Of a DNA stretch of 64,000 nt, positions 1 to 11,369 are shown piece by piece. Both the position numbers and the translations under genes were made by a program. Within the stretch, counting starts at the first letter, position 1; each line of letters begins with the position of its first letter. The DNA lies in NCBI GenBank assembly GCA_001725945.1, contig LRMT01000047.1:22148-86147 (forward strand), written 5' to 3'. The DNA comes from Cupriavidus sp. UYMMa02A (GTDB lineage: Bacteria; Pseudomonadota; Gammaproteobacteria; Burkholderiales; Burkholderiaceae). The notes under the pieces were generated by a model. It searched no databases. It had not been told where the DNA came from and was given only the letters and a program-made list of their open reading frames with translations.

Positions 1-1046
1 GGCACCACGGGCTCGGGCAAGTCGGTCGGGATCAACGCGATGATCCTGTCGCTGCTCTACAAGGCCAAAGCTGAGAGCGTGCGCCTCATCCTGATCGACC
101 CCAAGATGCTCGAAATGAGCGTCTACGAAGGCATTCCGCACCTGCTTTGCCCGGTCGTGACCGATATGCGCCAGGCCGGCAACGCGCTGAACTGGGCGGT
201 CGGCGAGATGGAGCGGCGCTACAAGCTGATGAGCAAGCTCGGCGTGCGCAACCTGGCCGGCTACAACAAGAAGATCGACGAAGCTGCGGCGAAGGAAGAG
301 AAAATCCCGAACCCGTTCAGCCTGACGCCCGATGCGCCGGAGCCGCTCGACAGGCTGCCGACCATCGTCATCGTCATCGACGAGCTCGCCGACCTGATGA
401 TGGTCGTGGGCAAGAAGGTCGAGGAACTGATTGCCCGCATCGCGCAGAAGGCGCGTGCCGCGGGCCTGCACCTGGTGCTGGCCACGCAGCGTCCCTCGGT
501 GGACGTGATTACGGGCCTGATCAAGGCCAACGTGCCGACCCGTATCGCATTCCAGGTCAGCAGCAAGATCGACTCGCGCACGATCCTTGACCAGCAGGGT
601 GCGGAAGCGCTGCTGGGCATGGGCGACATGCTCTATCTCGCCCCGGGCACGGGCCTGCCGGTGCGCGTCCACGGCGCCTTTGTCTCTGACGAAGAAGTGC
701 ACCGCGTGGTGGACAAGCTCAAGGAAGGCGGCGAGGCCAACTACATCGAGGGCATCCTGGAAGGCGGCCTGGCCGAGGGCGAGACCGGCACCGACGGCCT
801 TGGCGGCGGCGCCGGCATCGGTGGCGGCGGTGGCGAAGCGATCCGCTCTATGACCAGGCCGTGGAAGTCGTGCTGAAGAACCGCCGGGCCTCGATCTCGC
901 TGGTGCAGCGCCACCTGCGCATCGGCTACAACCGCGCGGCGCGGCTGCTCGAAGATATGGAAAAGGCTGGACTGGTGTCGGCCATGTCCGGCAATGGCAA
1001 CCGGGACATCCTTGCGGCGCCTGGCGCGGCAAGGGAAGATGACTGA
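1..1046 (+). CDS. ftsK: DNA translocase FtsK, C-terminal part (5' end outside window, one frameshift)
   Basis: Septal DNA pump that moves chromosome termini through the division site and activates XerCD at dif. Reading starts inside the RecA-like motor: the first codons give the Walker A motif GTTGSGKS, followed by a Walker B strand ending [11 protein letters not shown] near nt 360-395 and the conserved [13 protein letters not shown] segment near nt 479-520. A glycine-rich linker (nt 765-840) leads to the winged-helix gamma domain ([20 protein letters not shown]), which reads KOPS sites. The motor and gamma parts lie in different frames: one G appears missing near nt 842, where GEADPLYDQ would be expected. 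The stop is at 1044-1046. Its place upstream of lolA, rarA and serS matches the classical ftsK neighbourhood. Identification is secure. Confidence 0.95.
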
Positions 1047-1188
1047 GCGTCGCATCGGTAACATACGGTTACCCGGTAGCTGGCGCCCTGAGGAATCCCG
1101 CGCCGGCCACACGCTCTAACCTGACAGGTTGCGCCCCGGCGGCATTGCTGGCTGGAGGCGTGGCGCCTTTCCATCAAGGATCTGATAC

Positions 1189-1827
1189 ATGCGAAAACGC
1201 ATTCTCGTGTCGGCCTGTGCAGCGCTGGCCGTGTTCGCCGCGCACATGCCCCAAGCGCTGGCCGCCGCCACCGACCAGCTGCAAAGCTTCGTTACCGGCG
1301 TGAAGAGCGCAAAGGGCGAATTCACGCAGCGCCAGGTCAAGGGTCAGGGCGACAGCCTCAAGGTCACCGGCACGTCGAGCGGCAGTTTTGTGTTCTCGCG
1401 CCCGGGCAAGTTCACGTGGCGCTATGCCAAGCCTTATGAGCAGTTGCTCCAGGCCGACGGCCAGAAGCTCTACATCTACGACAAGGACCTGAACCAGGTC
1501 ACCGAGCGCAAGCTGGATAATGCGCTGGGCTCCAGCCCGGCCGCCATCCTGTTTGGCAGCAATGACCTCGAGAAGAATTTCACGGTGAAGAACGGCCCGA
1601 CGCGCGATGGCGTGGAGTGGCTCGAGCTCACGCCCAAGTCGAAGGACACGCAGTTCGAGCGGATCGGCATCGGCTTCAAGGGCGGCAACCTCGAGGCGAT
1701 GGAATTGCGCGATGCCTTTGGCAATACGACGCTGCTGACATTCTCGGCCATGCAGAAGAATCCACCGCTGCCCGCGGACGCGTTCCGGTTCACGGTGCCC
1801 AAGGGTGCTGACGTGATGAAGCAATGA
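1189..1827 (+). CDS. lolA: Outer-membrane lipoprotein carrier protein LolA
   Basis: Periplasmic chaperone that takes lipoproteins from the LolCDE complex and delivers them to LolB at the outer membrane. The 212-residue product has a typical length and begins with a Sec signal peptide (MRKRI, hydrophobic core, cleavage near ALAAA). The mature part carries LolA signatures: [32 protein letters not shown] and the strand containing [18 protein letters not shown]. The reading frame is intact. The stop overlaps the first possible start of the next lipoprotein gene, so the two are probably co-transcribed. Confidence 0.95.
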   Translation: MRKRILVSACAALAVFAAHMPQALAAATDQLQSFVTGVKSAKGEFTQRQVKGQGDSLKVTGTSSGSFVFSRPGKFTWRYAKPYEQLLQADGQKLYIYDKDLNQVTERKLDNALGSSPAAILFGSNDLEKNFTVKNGPTRDGVEWLELTPKSKDTQFERIGIGFKGGNLEAMELRDAFGNTTLLTFSAMQKNPPLPADAFRFTVPKGADVMKQ

Positions 1828-1835
1828 GGGGTGCC

Positions 1836-2300
1836 ATGTCCGTATTGAAACCGATGGTTCTTGGTGCCAGCCGCCGCGTGGCGGGCGCTGCTGCCTGCCT
1901 GTCCGTGGTGCTGGGGTTGTCGGCCTGCGCGACCACGTCTGGCAGCAAGTTCGATGTCGATTCCTTCCTCCGCGCGTCGGACTCGGCCTTGCCGGAAGTC
2001 CTCGGCAATGCGGCGTTCCTGTCGGCCACCCGGGTCCCGGCGAACGACTGCGCCGTCATGCTGCAGTCCTCCAATTCAGGCGTGCTGGAAGACCTGCCGC
2101 CGAGCAGCAGCGCGCGCGGGCCCGCGTGGCTGCTGCATCCGGCCGGCAAGACGGACCAGGTGTGGCTGATCGTCAGCGAGGCGGGCGGCGAGCGCACTTG
2201 CCATGGGCCGCTGCCGGCCGACGCAATGAAGGCGCTGGCCGCGCGCGCAAGGACTGACGGCAGTCCCGGCATACAACGCGCCCGATTCACTGCGGCTTGA
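1836..2300 (+). CDS. Putative outer-membrane lipoprotein of unknown function
   Basis: A 154-residue protein with a type II signal peptide: a basic start, a hydrophobic stretch, and the lipobox LSAC followed by ATTSG, so it should be lipid-anchored at that cysteine. I do not recognise the mature domain (FDVDSFLRASDSALPEVLGNA is its first conserved-looking segment). I chose ATG 1836 because GAGGGG sits about 5 nt upstream; an in-frame ATG at 1824 overlaps the lolA stop. Sitting directly behind lolA, a lipoprotein trafficking gene, suggests co-expression but does not show a shared function. Confidence 0.7.
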   Translation: MSVLKPMVLGASRRVAGAAACLSVVLGLSACATTSGSKFDVDSFLRASDSALPEVLGNAAFLSATRVPANDCAVMLQSSNSGVLEDLPPSSSARGPAWLLHPAGKTDQVWLIVSEAGGERTCHGPLPADAMKALAARARTDGSPGIQRARFTAA

Positions 2301-2305
2301 AGAAG

Positions 2306-2686
2306 ATGGACACGACCCGTATTACGAACCGTCGCGGAGAGCGATTCTCCAGCTATTCCCTGGCTTGCCTGGCGGCAGGCCTGCTGCTGGGGGGCTGTGC
2401 GACCCAGTCGGCGCAACCAGTGCAAACCGCTGCCAGGCCAGCTGCGACGCCGATGCCAGGCCCGCAAGGCGCCCGTGGCACGCCAGAAGGCTGCCAAGCC
2501 GACAAGCTTGGCGACGAGAGCCTGGTCGGGAAGACGGAAGCCGAGGCCATCGCGATGTTGCAAGGCTGCGCATGGCGCCTGGGCGAGCGCGACGGCCAGC
2601 AGTTCCCCGGCACCATGGACTACAACCCGCAACGCCGCACGCTCGGCATCACCTCCGGCAAGGTCGCATGGGTCCGCCGTGGCTAG
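2306..2686 (+). CDS. Small lipoprotein resembling peptidase inhibitor I78 family
   Basis: About 126 residues. A signal segment ends in the lipobox LLGGC, followed by a low-complexity Ala/Pro/Gln linker (about residues 33-55). The C-terminal 65 residues fit the inhibitor I78 pattern: a GKTEAEA helix start, a conserved Cys-Ala-Trp, then RxGxRDGQQFPGTMDYNPQRRTL and a final strand ending VAWVRRG. I78 proteins are small periplasmic inhibitors of serine proteases; that role is family knowledge. ATG 2306 has a GAAGAAG ribosome site; a TTG at 2297 overlapping the previous stop is the alternative. It overlaps or abuts the preceding lipoprotein gene, suggesting one transcript. Confidence 0.65.
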   Translation: MDTTRITNRRGERFSSYSLACLAAGLLLGGCATQSAQPVQTAARPAATPMPGPQGARGTPEGCQADKLGDESLVGKTEAEAIAMLQGCAWRLGERDGQQFPGTMDYNPQRRTLGITSGKVAWVRRG

Positions 2687-2887
2687 CTGCTGGCCGGCGA
2701 CGAGGCGCAGCGCTACTTTGCCGACGGCAACAACGAATGGCCGGTCGCGCCGAGCGCGAAGGCCGGCAAGCCGGCGTTCGAGTCCATGGGTGCGCTCAAG
2801 GCCCACAGCATCCACGTCAAACGCGACAAGTTCCAGCGCGGGCCCCGAAGGTGCTGGCCCGCGTGCTGGACCGCGCGGGCTTCAGGC
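2687..2887 (+). pseudogene. 3' remnant of a ferric-iron ABC transporter binding protein (FbpA/FutA-like)
   Basis: Directly after the stop of the I78-like gene the same frame stays open and encodes LLAGDEAQRYFADGNNEWPV, then a KAGKPAFESMGALKAHSI segment, and (after a one-base slip near 2840) PKVLARVLDRAGFR. This is the end of the Fe(3+)-binding protein family, where AQ-x-YFA-x-x-NNE-PV and a terminal DRAGF are conserved. There is no start codon and the roughly 250 residues that should precede it are absent, so it is read as a decayed fragment. Family assignment is from memory of the motif. Confidence 0.5.
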
Positions 2888-3006
2888 AAGTCAGAGCAGG
2901 AAGCGCTTGTTGCCGGTCACCTCGGCCGGCTCGATCTTGCGGAAGGTGAGCTTTACGCTGCTGTCGAGACGCCGCCCGGCCTGCTTGCGCCGCAGCGCGC
3001 GTTGCA

Positions 3007-3564
3007 TCACGCCTTGTGGCCGACAGTGCCTTCGGCGTAGGGCTGGACGTTTCCGATAGTCAGCGCTCCCGCCGCGAGGGCAGCATTGCGCTCGGCCGCG
3101 CTCTTTTCGATCAGCTTGTCGAGCGCCACGCGGGCGCGCACCTGGGCCATCAGTGCCGCGTCGGACGGATTGGCGCGGGCGCGGTCGGCATCCCACGGCA
3201 GCCGCACCTTGCCGGCCAGCCGGCGCAGCGCGGCGCGCAGTTCGGCACCATCCAGCTTGTTGTCCTGAACGATCCAGACGGCGTCGTGCCGGATCTGCGC
3301 TTCGGTGTCCGCCATCCTGCGCAACAGCACAGCGGGCAGGCCGGGCGCACCCACCTGATGGGATCGGCGGATGGCATTGAGCGTGATGCGGCGTATCTGC
3401 GGGTTGGCGTGATCGGCCAGGTCGGCGAGCACGCGCTGCGCGGCGTCTGGTGAATCGATCATTTCGGCCAGCTGGCCGGCCAGGGAGACCTCTTCCACGC
3501 TGCTGAGCCTCCCCTTGCCGACAAGCCGGTTCATCTTGAATACCAGAAAGTGATATTTCAGCAT
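3007..3564 (-). CDS. HEAT-repeat-like hypothetical protein
   Basis: A 185-residue soluble protein with no signal peptide. Much of it is helical, with repeat-like units such as AAQRVLADLADHANPQIRRITLNAIRR and LPAVLLRRMADTEAQIRHDAVWIVQ, which resemble HEAT or Armadillo repeats (scaffolds for protein binding). I cannot name a family. The start ATG at 3564 follows a GGGGAATT ribosome-site-like stretch; longer in-frame starts exist up to 3681 but their sequence looks non-coding. It is transcribed against its neighbours. The region between its 3' end and the iron-binding remnant (2888-3006) also stays open on the minus strand in another frame, so the true C terminus could be longer if one base is missing. 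Confidence 0.5.
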   Translation of the reverse strand: MLKYHFLVFKMNRLVGKGRLSSVEEVSLAGQLAEMIDSPDAAQRVLADLADHANPQIRRITLNAIRRSHQVGAPGLPAVLLRRMADTEAQIRHDAVWIVQDNKLDGAELRAALRRLAGKVRLPWDADRARANPSDAALMAQVRARVALDKLIEKSAAERNAALAAGALTIGNVQPYAEGTVGHKA

Positions 3565-3918
3565 AATTCCCCGGGCGATCTTGTCGCCGCGTGGCGGCAA
3601 GCGACATATGACTTGCCTCGCCCGCAGCCTTGTGTGTTGTCCCCGGACGAGGCATTTCGCAAGAGTCCTGAGCCGGGCCAAGCCCGGATATCGGCGATCG
3701 CAGGCTGAAACTTGAGGGACATCAGGACCCCGTGTCCCGCCGGATCGTTCCCGACGGCAGCCCCACGGGTAATGGCCCGGCGGCCCGGTGACTGCGCCAC
3801 CGAGCGGCTCCTGCTCGCGGCGCAGCGGGACAATGGTCTACACTGTCACGTTCCCCGGCGCCGCTGGCGCCCACCACGCCGATGTCTTGCAGCTGGCGAA
3901 TTTCGAGGCCTGAATACC
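3565..3918. other. Gene-free stretch between the HEAT-like gene and rarA
   Basis: No convincing coding sequence on either strand. It should contain divergent promoters for the HEAT-like gene (minus) and rarA (plus). A TACACT hexamer near 3838-3843 could be a -10 box, but I see no matching -35 box, so I do not call a promoter. Confidence 0.4.
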
Positions 3919-5258
3919 GTGGCGGACACGTTGTTTTCCGATTCTCCCGACCGTTCCCGTCAACCGCTTGCCGAGCGTTTGCGTCCACGCAATATCGACG
4001 AGGTGATCGGCCAGCAGCACCTGCTCGGGCCGGGCAAGCCGCTGCGCGTGGCGTTCGAGTCCGGCGAGCCGCATTCGATGATCCTGTGGGGCCCGCCCGG
4101 CGTGGGCAAGACCACGCTGGCGCGGCTGATGGCCGATGCCTTCGACGCCGAGTTCATCGCGCTGTCGGCCGTGCTGTCCGGCGTGAAGGACATCCGCGAA
4201 GCGGTCGAGCGCGCCGAGCAGTTCCGCGCGCACGGGCGCCGCACGCTGGTGTTCGTCGATGAAGTCCACCGCTTCAACAAGAGCCAGCAGGACGCCTTCC
4301 TGCCGCACGTGGAAAGCGGGCTGTTCACGTTCATCGGCGCGACCACCGAAAACCCGTCGTTCGAAGTCAACGGCGCCTTGCTGTCGCGTGCAGCGGTGTA
4401 CGTGCTGAAAAGCCTGGATGACGCCGAACTCACGCAGCTCGCGCAGCGCGCCAGCCAGGAGCTGGGCGGCATCACATGGCAGGACGAGGCACTGAAGCTC
4501 ATCGTGGCTTCCGCCGACGGCGACGGCCGCAAGCTGCTCAACAACATCGAGATCGTGGCCCGCGCGGCGCGCAATGCAGGCGCGGCCGAGATCGACACGC
4601 CCTTGCTGGGCAGCGCGCTGTCCGAGAACCTGCGCCGCTTCGACAAGGGCGGCGATGCGTTCTACGACCAGATCAGCGCGCTGCACAAGTCGGTGCGTGG
4701 CTCCGACCCCGACGCCGCGCTGTACTGGTTCTGCCGCATGATCGACGGTGGCGCCGATCCACGCTACCTCGCGCGGCGTATCGTGCGCATGGCGTGGGAG
4801 GACATCGGACTGGCCGATCCGCGCGCCGCCCGCATCACGCTGGATGCCGCCGAAACCTATGAGCGCCTGGGGTCGCCCGAAGGCGAGCTGGCGCTCGGGC
4901 AGGCACTGATCTACCTGGCCGTGGCGCCAAAGTCGAATGCCGGCTACAACGCGTACAACGCGGCCCGCGCGTCGTGTCCAAGGACAAGTCGCGCGCGGTG
5001 CCGGTGCACCTGCGCAACGCGCCCACGCGACTGATGAAGGAACTCGGCTATGGCCACGCCTACCGCTATGCGCATGACGAGCCCGAAGCCTATGCCGCAG
5101 GCGAACACTATTTCCCCGATGATCTGAAGGCGCAGGACTGGTACCAGCCGGTGCCGCGCGGGCTGGAAGGCAAGATCGCCGAGAAGCTGCGTCACCTGCG
5201 CGAACTCGACCAAGCGTGGCACCGCGAACACCGCGGCAAGGGCAAAACCGAGGAATAA
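3919..5258 (+). CDS. rarA: Replication-associated recombination ATPase RarA (MgsA), one frameshift
   Basis: AAA+ clamp-loader-like ATPase acting at stalled replication forks. After a short N-terminal tail the sequence runs [21 protein letters not shown], Walker [10 protein letters not shown], Walker [11 protein letters not shown], and the sensor-like [12 protein letters not shown]. The C-terminal MgsA part (about residue 260 on) contains [20 protein letters not shown] and GYNAYNAAR. The frame breaks near nt 4970, where one T seems lost (NAARAFVSKDKSR expected); the tail [18 protein letters not shown] continues in the next frame to a stop at 5258. GTG 3919 is the most likely start because conservation begins a few codons later. 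Confidence 0.93.
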
Positions 5259-5303
5259 CGCGGCAACCCCGCACGTTTCCGGGGCGGCGGGGCGCGCGGG
5301 TGA

Positions 5304-6660
<1,357 letters not shown>

Positions 6661-6739
6661 AAACTGGAGGCCAGCCTCTTGCGTTGGTTGGCCGAACCTG
6701 TCTATAATCTTGGTTTCGCTGCAACGCGACCAAGTTACC

Positions 6740-6829
<90 letters not shown>

Positions 6830-6889
6830 ACAAGAAGCTGCCGATTGTTTCGACCACCGGCAGACAAGAAGACTGTAGTAAAACTCGGA

Positions 6890-6926
6890 CCGACTCCTGC
6901 GCAAGCAGGCGTCGGTTTTGTTTTTT
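6890..6926 (+). terminator. Rho-independent terminator after tRNA-Ser
   Basis: Stem CCGACTCCTGC / GCAGGCGTCGG (one internal mismatch) with a GCAA tetraloop, followed by TTTTGTTTTTT. It lies 60 nt downstream of the tRNA and should end the serS-tRNA transcript. Confidence 0.85.
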
Positions 6927-7000
6927 GTGCCGTTCGCTTTTGCTGTGATCCGGCACGCGTTCACCGGCCCTGATGCTGGCCGGACTACCTAGGTCAGCCG

Positions 7001-7842
7001 ATGACGTCCACTCCCGCCGAACTGCCCCGCGACCCCGATCTCGTTCCAGGCATGCCCTACCGGCACTACAAGGGTGGTGCCTATGCCGTCGTCGGCGTTG
7101 GCCGGTTCGAAGCCGACCTGTCACCCGTTGTCGTGTATGAAGCGATGCGTGATCGTTCCCTGCTGTGGGTGCGCGCCGCCGAAGTCTTCAGCGAGCCCGT
7201 GGCAACGCCGCAAGGTACGGTGCCGCGCTTCGCGCCGGACTGGCCGGCTGCGCTGGCCTGCCTCGATTTCCTGCCGCGCAAGGCGGTGCTCGACGTGCTC
7301 GCACTGTACGACGCGCCATACCGGCGCTATCACGACCGCCGCCACGTGCTCGAGATGTTCGAGCAGGCCCGCATCCGCGGCCTGGCGCTGAATCCCGCGC
7401 AGGCGCTGGCTGCGCTGTTCCATGATGCCGTCTATGTCCCGGGCTGCGAACACAACGAGGCCGCGTCGGCCGCGCTGATCGGCACCATGCGCCGGGCGTG
7501 GATGCCGCTACCGTGCAACGCGCCGCGCAGATCGTGCTGGATACGCGCACGCATGAGGCCACGGTCGCGGAGGCGGGCACCGTGCTCGATCTCGACCTGT
7601 ATCGGCTGGCCGTCGCACCGGCGGACTTCGACACCCACAGTCTGGAAGTCTTTGCAGAGAACCGTGCCTTGCTGGCAGCCAGCACCGGGCTTTCGGGCGA
7701 GGCGCTGATGCAGGCTTTCCGGGCGCGCCGCGCTGCGTTCCTGGCCACGCTTGCGCAGCGTCCTCGATTGTTCGTGACGGATGCCTTTGCCGATTGCGAG
7801 GCACCGGCGCGTGCCAACATTGCGCGCGTTGCCGACGCCTGA
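7001..7842 (+). CDS. DUF1653 plus HD-domain metal-dependent phosphohydrolase, one frameshift
   Basis: A two-domain protein. The first 75 residues match DUF1653 (PYRHYKGGAYAVVGVGRFEAD, VVYEAM, LWVRAAEVF, VPRFAPDW). This is followed by a predicted HD phosphohydrolase module with YHDRRHVLEMFEQ and FHDAVYVPG, which supply the His/His-Asp metal ligands. The frame breaks near 7493 (one C lost; TMRPGVDAATVQ expected) and continues to 7842. Proteins with this HD core usually act on small phosphorylated or nucleotide substrates; the actual substrate is unknown. It is probably followed in the same transcript by the PAP2 gene, 33 nt downstream. Confidence 0.75.
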
Positions 7843-7875
7843 GTACCTGAGTACGTGCAGAAGGCAGGAGCGGCC

Positions 7876-9005
7876 ATGGATGGAAAGGGATTCGGCGACG
7901 TGCACGGGCTGATACCCGCCCATGCGCTGGGCTTGCTGGCGCTGTTCGCGCTGGCGGCCGTGATGCTGTTCTGGCTGATTCCGCTGTTGCTCGCCATCCT
8001 CCGGCCGCTGGTGGGCCGGCTCGACGCGTGGCGTGCCGCAGGCGTGGCGGCATTGTCGAAGCGCGCTGCCGATGGGGGAGGGCGCTCATCGCGGCTTCGG
8101 ACGGCGACGTTGCGCATGCTGGAGCGCGATGCGGCCGAACTGCTGCTCGTCGTGGCCGCAGGCGCGATCCTGCTGGCCTGCGGCGCCGCACTGCTTTGGC
8201 TCGTCGACGGGGTTGCCGAAGAGCGGGGATTGGTCGCGCTGGACCATGCGGTATTCGGCCAACTGCGCGCCTGGCGGCAAGGCTGGCTCGACGTGGCCAT
8301 GATCGCCGTTACCGAGCTTGGCGGCGCACGGGTCTCGGTCGCGGTGGGTGTCGTCGTGTTTGCGTGGCTCGCATGGCGGCGTGCGTGGGCGGCCGCCGCG
8401 TACTGGGCCATTGCCCTGCTCGCGCGCGCGCCTGCGTGGTCGCGCTCAAGTTCGGCCTGCAGCGCCATCGCCCGGCAAGCATCTACAGCGGACTGGAGTC
8501 CTACTCGTTCCCGAGCGGCCATGCCACCAGCAGCATGGTGACCTACGGCTTCCTGGCGTTCCTGATCTGCCTGCGCCAGCCATGGCGCGTGCGCGTGCCG
8601 GTGCTGGCGTTCACGACCGTCGCGGTGGCGGCCATCGGCCTGTCGCGGCTGTACCTGGGCATGCACTGGCTGTCGGACGTGGCCGCCGGGTTTGCACTTG
8701 GGCTTGCGTGGATTACCTTGCTGGGCACGGCCTACATCACGCTGCATGTACCGGCGCGTCTGCCGGCATGGCAGATCGGCGCCGTCGCTGCAGCCACGGT
8801 CATGGTGGCCGCGGGCTACCTCGCAGCGTTCCGCCTGCCCGACAGGATCGAGCAATATCGCAGGGCCGGCGCGCTCAGCGCCCCGGTTCCGGCTCCGGCT
8901 GCCCCTGCGCTCCCGTCGTCCCGGCCGGCAGGCGCGACACCAGCAACTGATCGATCTTGTGATGGTCGATGTCCAGCACTTCGAAGCGGAAGCCCGCCAC
9001 GGTGA
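7876..9005 (+). CDS. PAP2-family membrane phosphatase, one frameshift
   Basis: Multi-spanning inner-membrane protein with the acid phosphatase/PAP2 signature: the KFGLQRHRP motif, then SYSFPSGHATSSM (catalytic His) and SRLYLGMHWLSDV (second catalytic His). Such enzymes dephosphorylate lipid phosphates, for example undecaprenyl or phosphatidylglycerol phosphate. Four to six hydrophobic segments precede and follow the motifs. The frame breaks near 8421 (one G lost before GCGCGC). Start ATG 7876 has GGAG nearby. The open frame overruns the convergent CorC-type gene by about 130 nt and its last 45 residues are Pro/Ala-rich, so the native stop may lie near 8880 and be hidden by another slip. Confidence 0.78.
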
Positions 9006-10204
9006 TCGATTCGGATTTCTTCGGGATGCGCTTGACCGCGTAGATCACGAGGCCTGCCACGGTATCGACATAATCTTCGCCCGGCAGCGTATCGATCTCC
9101 AGCGCCTTCTTCAGGTCGACCAGCGGCGTGACGCCGTCCACCAGCCACGAGCTGTCGTCGCGACGCACGATCTGCTCGTCTTCGCTCGAGTAGAGGATGT
9201 CGCCCATCAGCGCGCCGACAATATCGTCAAGCGTGACGATGCCGACCACGAGGCCGTACTCGTTCATCACCACGGCAAAGCTCTGGTGCATCTCGCGAAA
9301 CGCGTGAGCGCTTCGGACAGGGTCAGCGTGTCCGGGATCACGAGCACGTTCTTGTCGTGGTGCTTGCCGATATTGCCGATCACGGTGGCGGTCTCGTCGG
9401 CCAGCAGCAGTTGCAGGATGTCCTTGGAATCGATGTAGCCCTGCACGTCGTCAAGATCGTGGCCGCATACCGGGTATTGCGCGTGCGGCTGGTTGACGAG
9501 CTTGCGCCGCACGCTGTCGGCGGTCTCGTCCAGGCTCAGGTACACCACGTCGTCGCGCGGGGTCATGATGGCCGTGATGCCCTTGGAGTCGAGCTCGAAC
9601 ACGTTCTCGATCAGGTGGATCTCGTGCTTGAGCAGTACGCCGGCCTCGGCGCCGGCATCGACCATGGCGGCGATGTCCTCGGTCGTGATCTGCTCGACCG
9701 TCTTGGTCGGCAGGCCGAACAGCCGCAGGGTGGCGTCGGCCGCGGCGTGAACACGAACACCAGCGGCTTGAGCACGCGCAGAAGCGTCAGGATCGGATCG
9801 ATCACCGCGAGCGCGCATGCCTCGGGAAAGCTCATCGCGATGCGCTTGGGGATCAGGTCGGCGAACTGGATGAACAGCAGCGTGACGATCAGGAACGAGC
9901 CGATATTGGCGATGCGCTGCGCGATGCCGGTGTCCATGTACGGCGACAGTGCCGCGAACACCAGGTCGGAAACGTGCTTTTCGCCGAGGATACCGGCCAG
10001 GATCGCCACGCTGTTCACACCGATCTGCACGATCGTGAAGAAGTTTCCGGGCTCCTCCTTGAGCAGCAGCACCTTGGTGGCGCGGCGGTCGCCGCGTTCG
10101 GACAGGGTTTGGAGCTTGGTGCGGCGGGCGGCGGTCAGCGCGATCTCGGAAATCGAGAAGAAGGCGCTGATCAGGATGAGGAGGAGCAGTATCAGTACGA
10201 ACAT
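8875..10204 (-). CDS. CNNM/CorC (HlyC-type) transporter-like protein with CBS domains, two frameshifts
   Basis: Integral membrane protein with the order DUF21 transmembrane domain, CBS pair, CorC/HlyC domain. The start MFVLILLLLILISAFFSISE and the region through ALSPYMDTGIAQ and SFPEACALAVIDPILTLLR form the membrane part. Then GITAIMTPRDDVVYLSLDE (first CBS) and LVVGIVTLDDIVGALMGDI (second CBS), followed by the C-terminal domain TPLVDLKKALEID. Family members are linked to Mg/Co efflux; the common label haemolysin is historical. Shifts lie near 9747 (FTAAADATLRL expected) and near 9297 (TRFREMHQSFAV expected), each a loss of one base. Confidence 0.85.
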
Positions 10205-10264
10205 GGCTGGGTGAAGGCGCCGTCCGGGCGCTTGATGATGGTGCAGGCCGCGCGAGGCTGTCAA

Positions 10265-11237
10265 TCAATCGCGTCCTCTCGTGGTGGAAGCCGCCGTGGT
10301 GTCGAAGCTTGCGGCCGGGGCCTCAAGCCGTTGCGGCAGGGTGGCGGCCAATGCGGCGGCGGCCTGGGCGAACTGCTCGCGCATGTCGTCGACCAGGCTG
10401 GATGCGGCGCGGTGGCTCGCGCGCAGCAGGTGGATCTCGAACGGCAGCGCCGGTTGCACCGCATGCAGGCAGACGCGGGCGGGGCTGGCGCTCAAGGCCG
10501 TGTACTGGTCAAGCAATGCCATGCCGAGGCCCGCTTCCACCAGCGACAGCGCCAGCGAGTAAGTCTGCACCTCCAGCGTCGAACGTGGCTCCAGTGCATG
10601 CCGCGCCAGCGTCTGGCGCACCAGCAGGCCGAGCGAACTGTTGTCGTCATAGCCGACGAAGGGCCGCTCCATCAGCTTGCGCATCGGCACGACATGGCGC
10701 CGGCCGCTGGCCGCAGCGGCTGGTCGCGTGGAACGGCGAGCAGCATATGCCCCGCTGCCACGGGCTCGCAGGTAATGGCTTCATGGCGCGGCGGCGAAAA
10801 CGCGAAGCCAAGGTCGATCTGGTTGGCGAGCAAGGCATCGACGATCTCCCCGGTATGGTGGGTCAGCACTTGCACCTGAGTGTCCGGGTAGCGCGCGCAG
10901 AAGCCGCGCACCGCGGGGACCAGCAGCGGATTTGCCAGGCTCGGCGTGGCCGCCACGCGCAGGCGCCCGGCGCCCTTGCGGCGCAGGCTTTCCGACACGC
11001 GCCGCACGCGCTCGATTTCGCCATATAGCCTTTCGACATCGCCGTACAGCGCGGTGGCCTCCGGCGTGGCCTGCAGGCGGCCGCGAACGCGCTCGAACAG
11101 CCGGAAGCCGAGCGAGGCTTCGGCATGCTGCAGCACGCGGGTGACCACGGGCTGCGACACATGGAGCAGGCGCGCGCCTCGCTGACGGTGCCGGTCAGCA
11201 TCACGGCGCGGAAGATTTCTATCTGACGCAATCGCAT
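10265..11237 (-). CDS. LysR-family transcriptional regulator, two frameshifts
   Basis: An N-terminal winged helix-turn-helix (MRLRQIEIFRAVMLTGTVSEA, then LLHVSQPVVTRVLQHAE) is followed by a co-inducer binding domain (GRLRVAATPSLANPLLVPAV and LVEAGLGMALLDQYTA). Shifts near 11173 (one G lost, EAARLLHVS expected) and near 10700 (GRHVVPMRKLM expected). It is divergent from the FAD oxidoreductase gene with a 132-nt gap, the usual arrangement for a LysR protein and its target. I therefore infer that it controls the 11.4-15.4 kb amino-acid uptake/oxidation genes, with an amino acid or its oxidation product as the likely inducer. Confidence 0.85.
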
Positions 11238-11369
11238 GGTGGAAGTACTGGGGCGGGGCAGTCCATAGCCTGATGACATATTCTGGCACGTATTGGCATT
11301 GGGCAAGCCGCGCGCGCTCGATTACGCTGCTGCCATCGGATGAACAGCAAGACAGCGGAAAGGATGGCA

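Noticed and set aside
2891..3655. Longer minus-strand frame overlapping the HEAT-like gene
   Set aside because: Its product is Arg/Pro-rich and lacks repeat pattern. The overlapping frame 3007-3564 has the coherent helical-repeat sequence.
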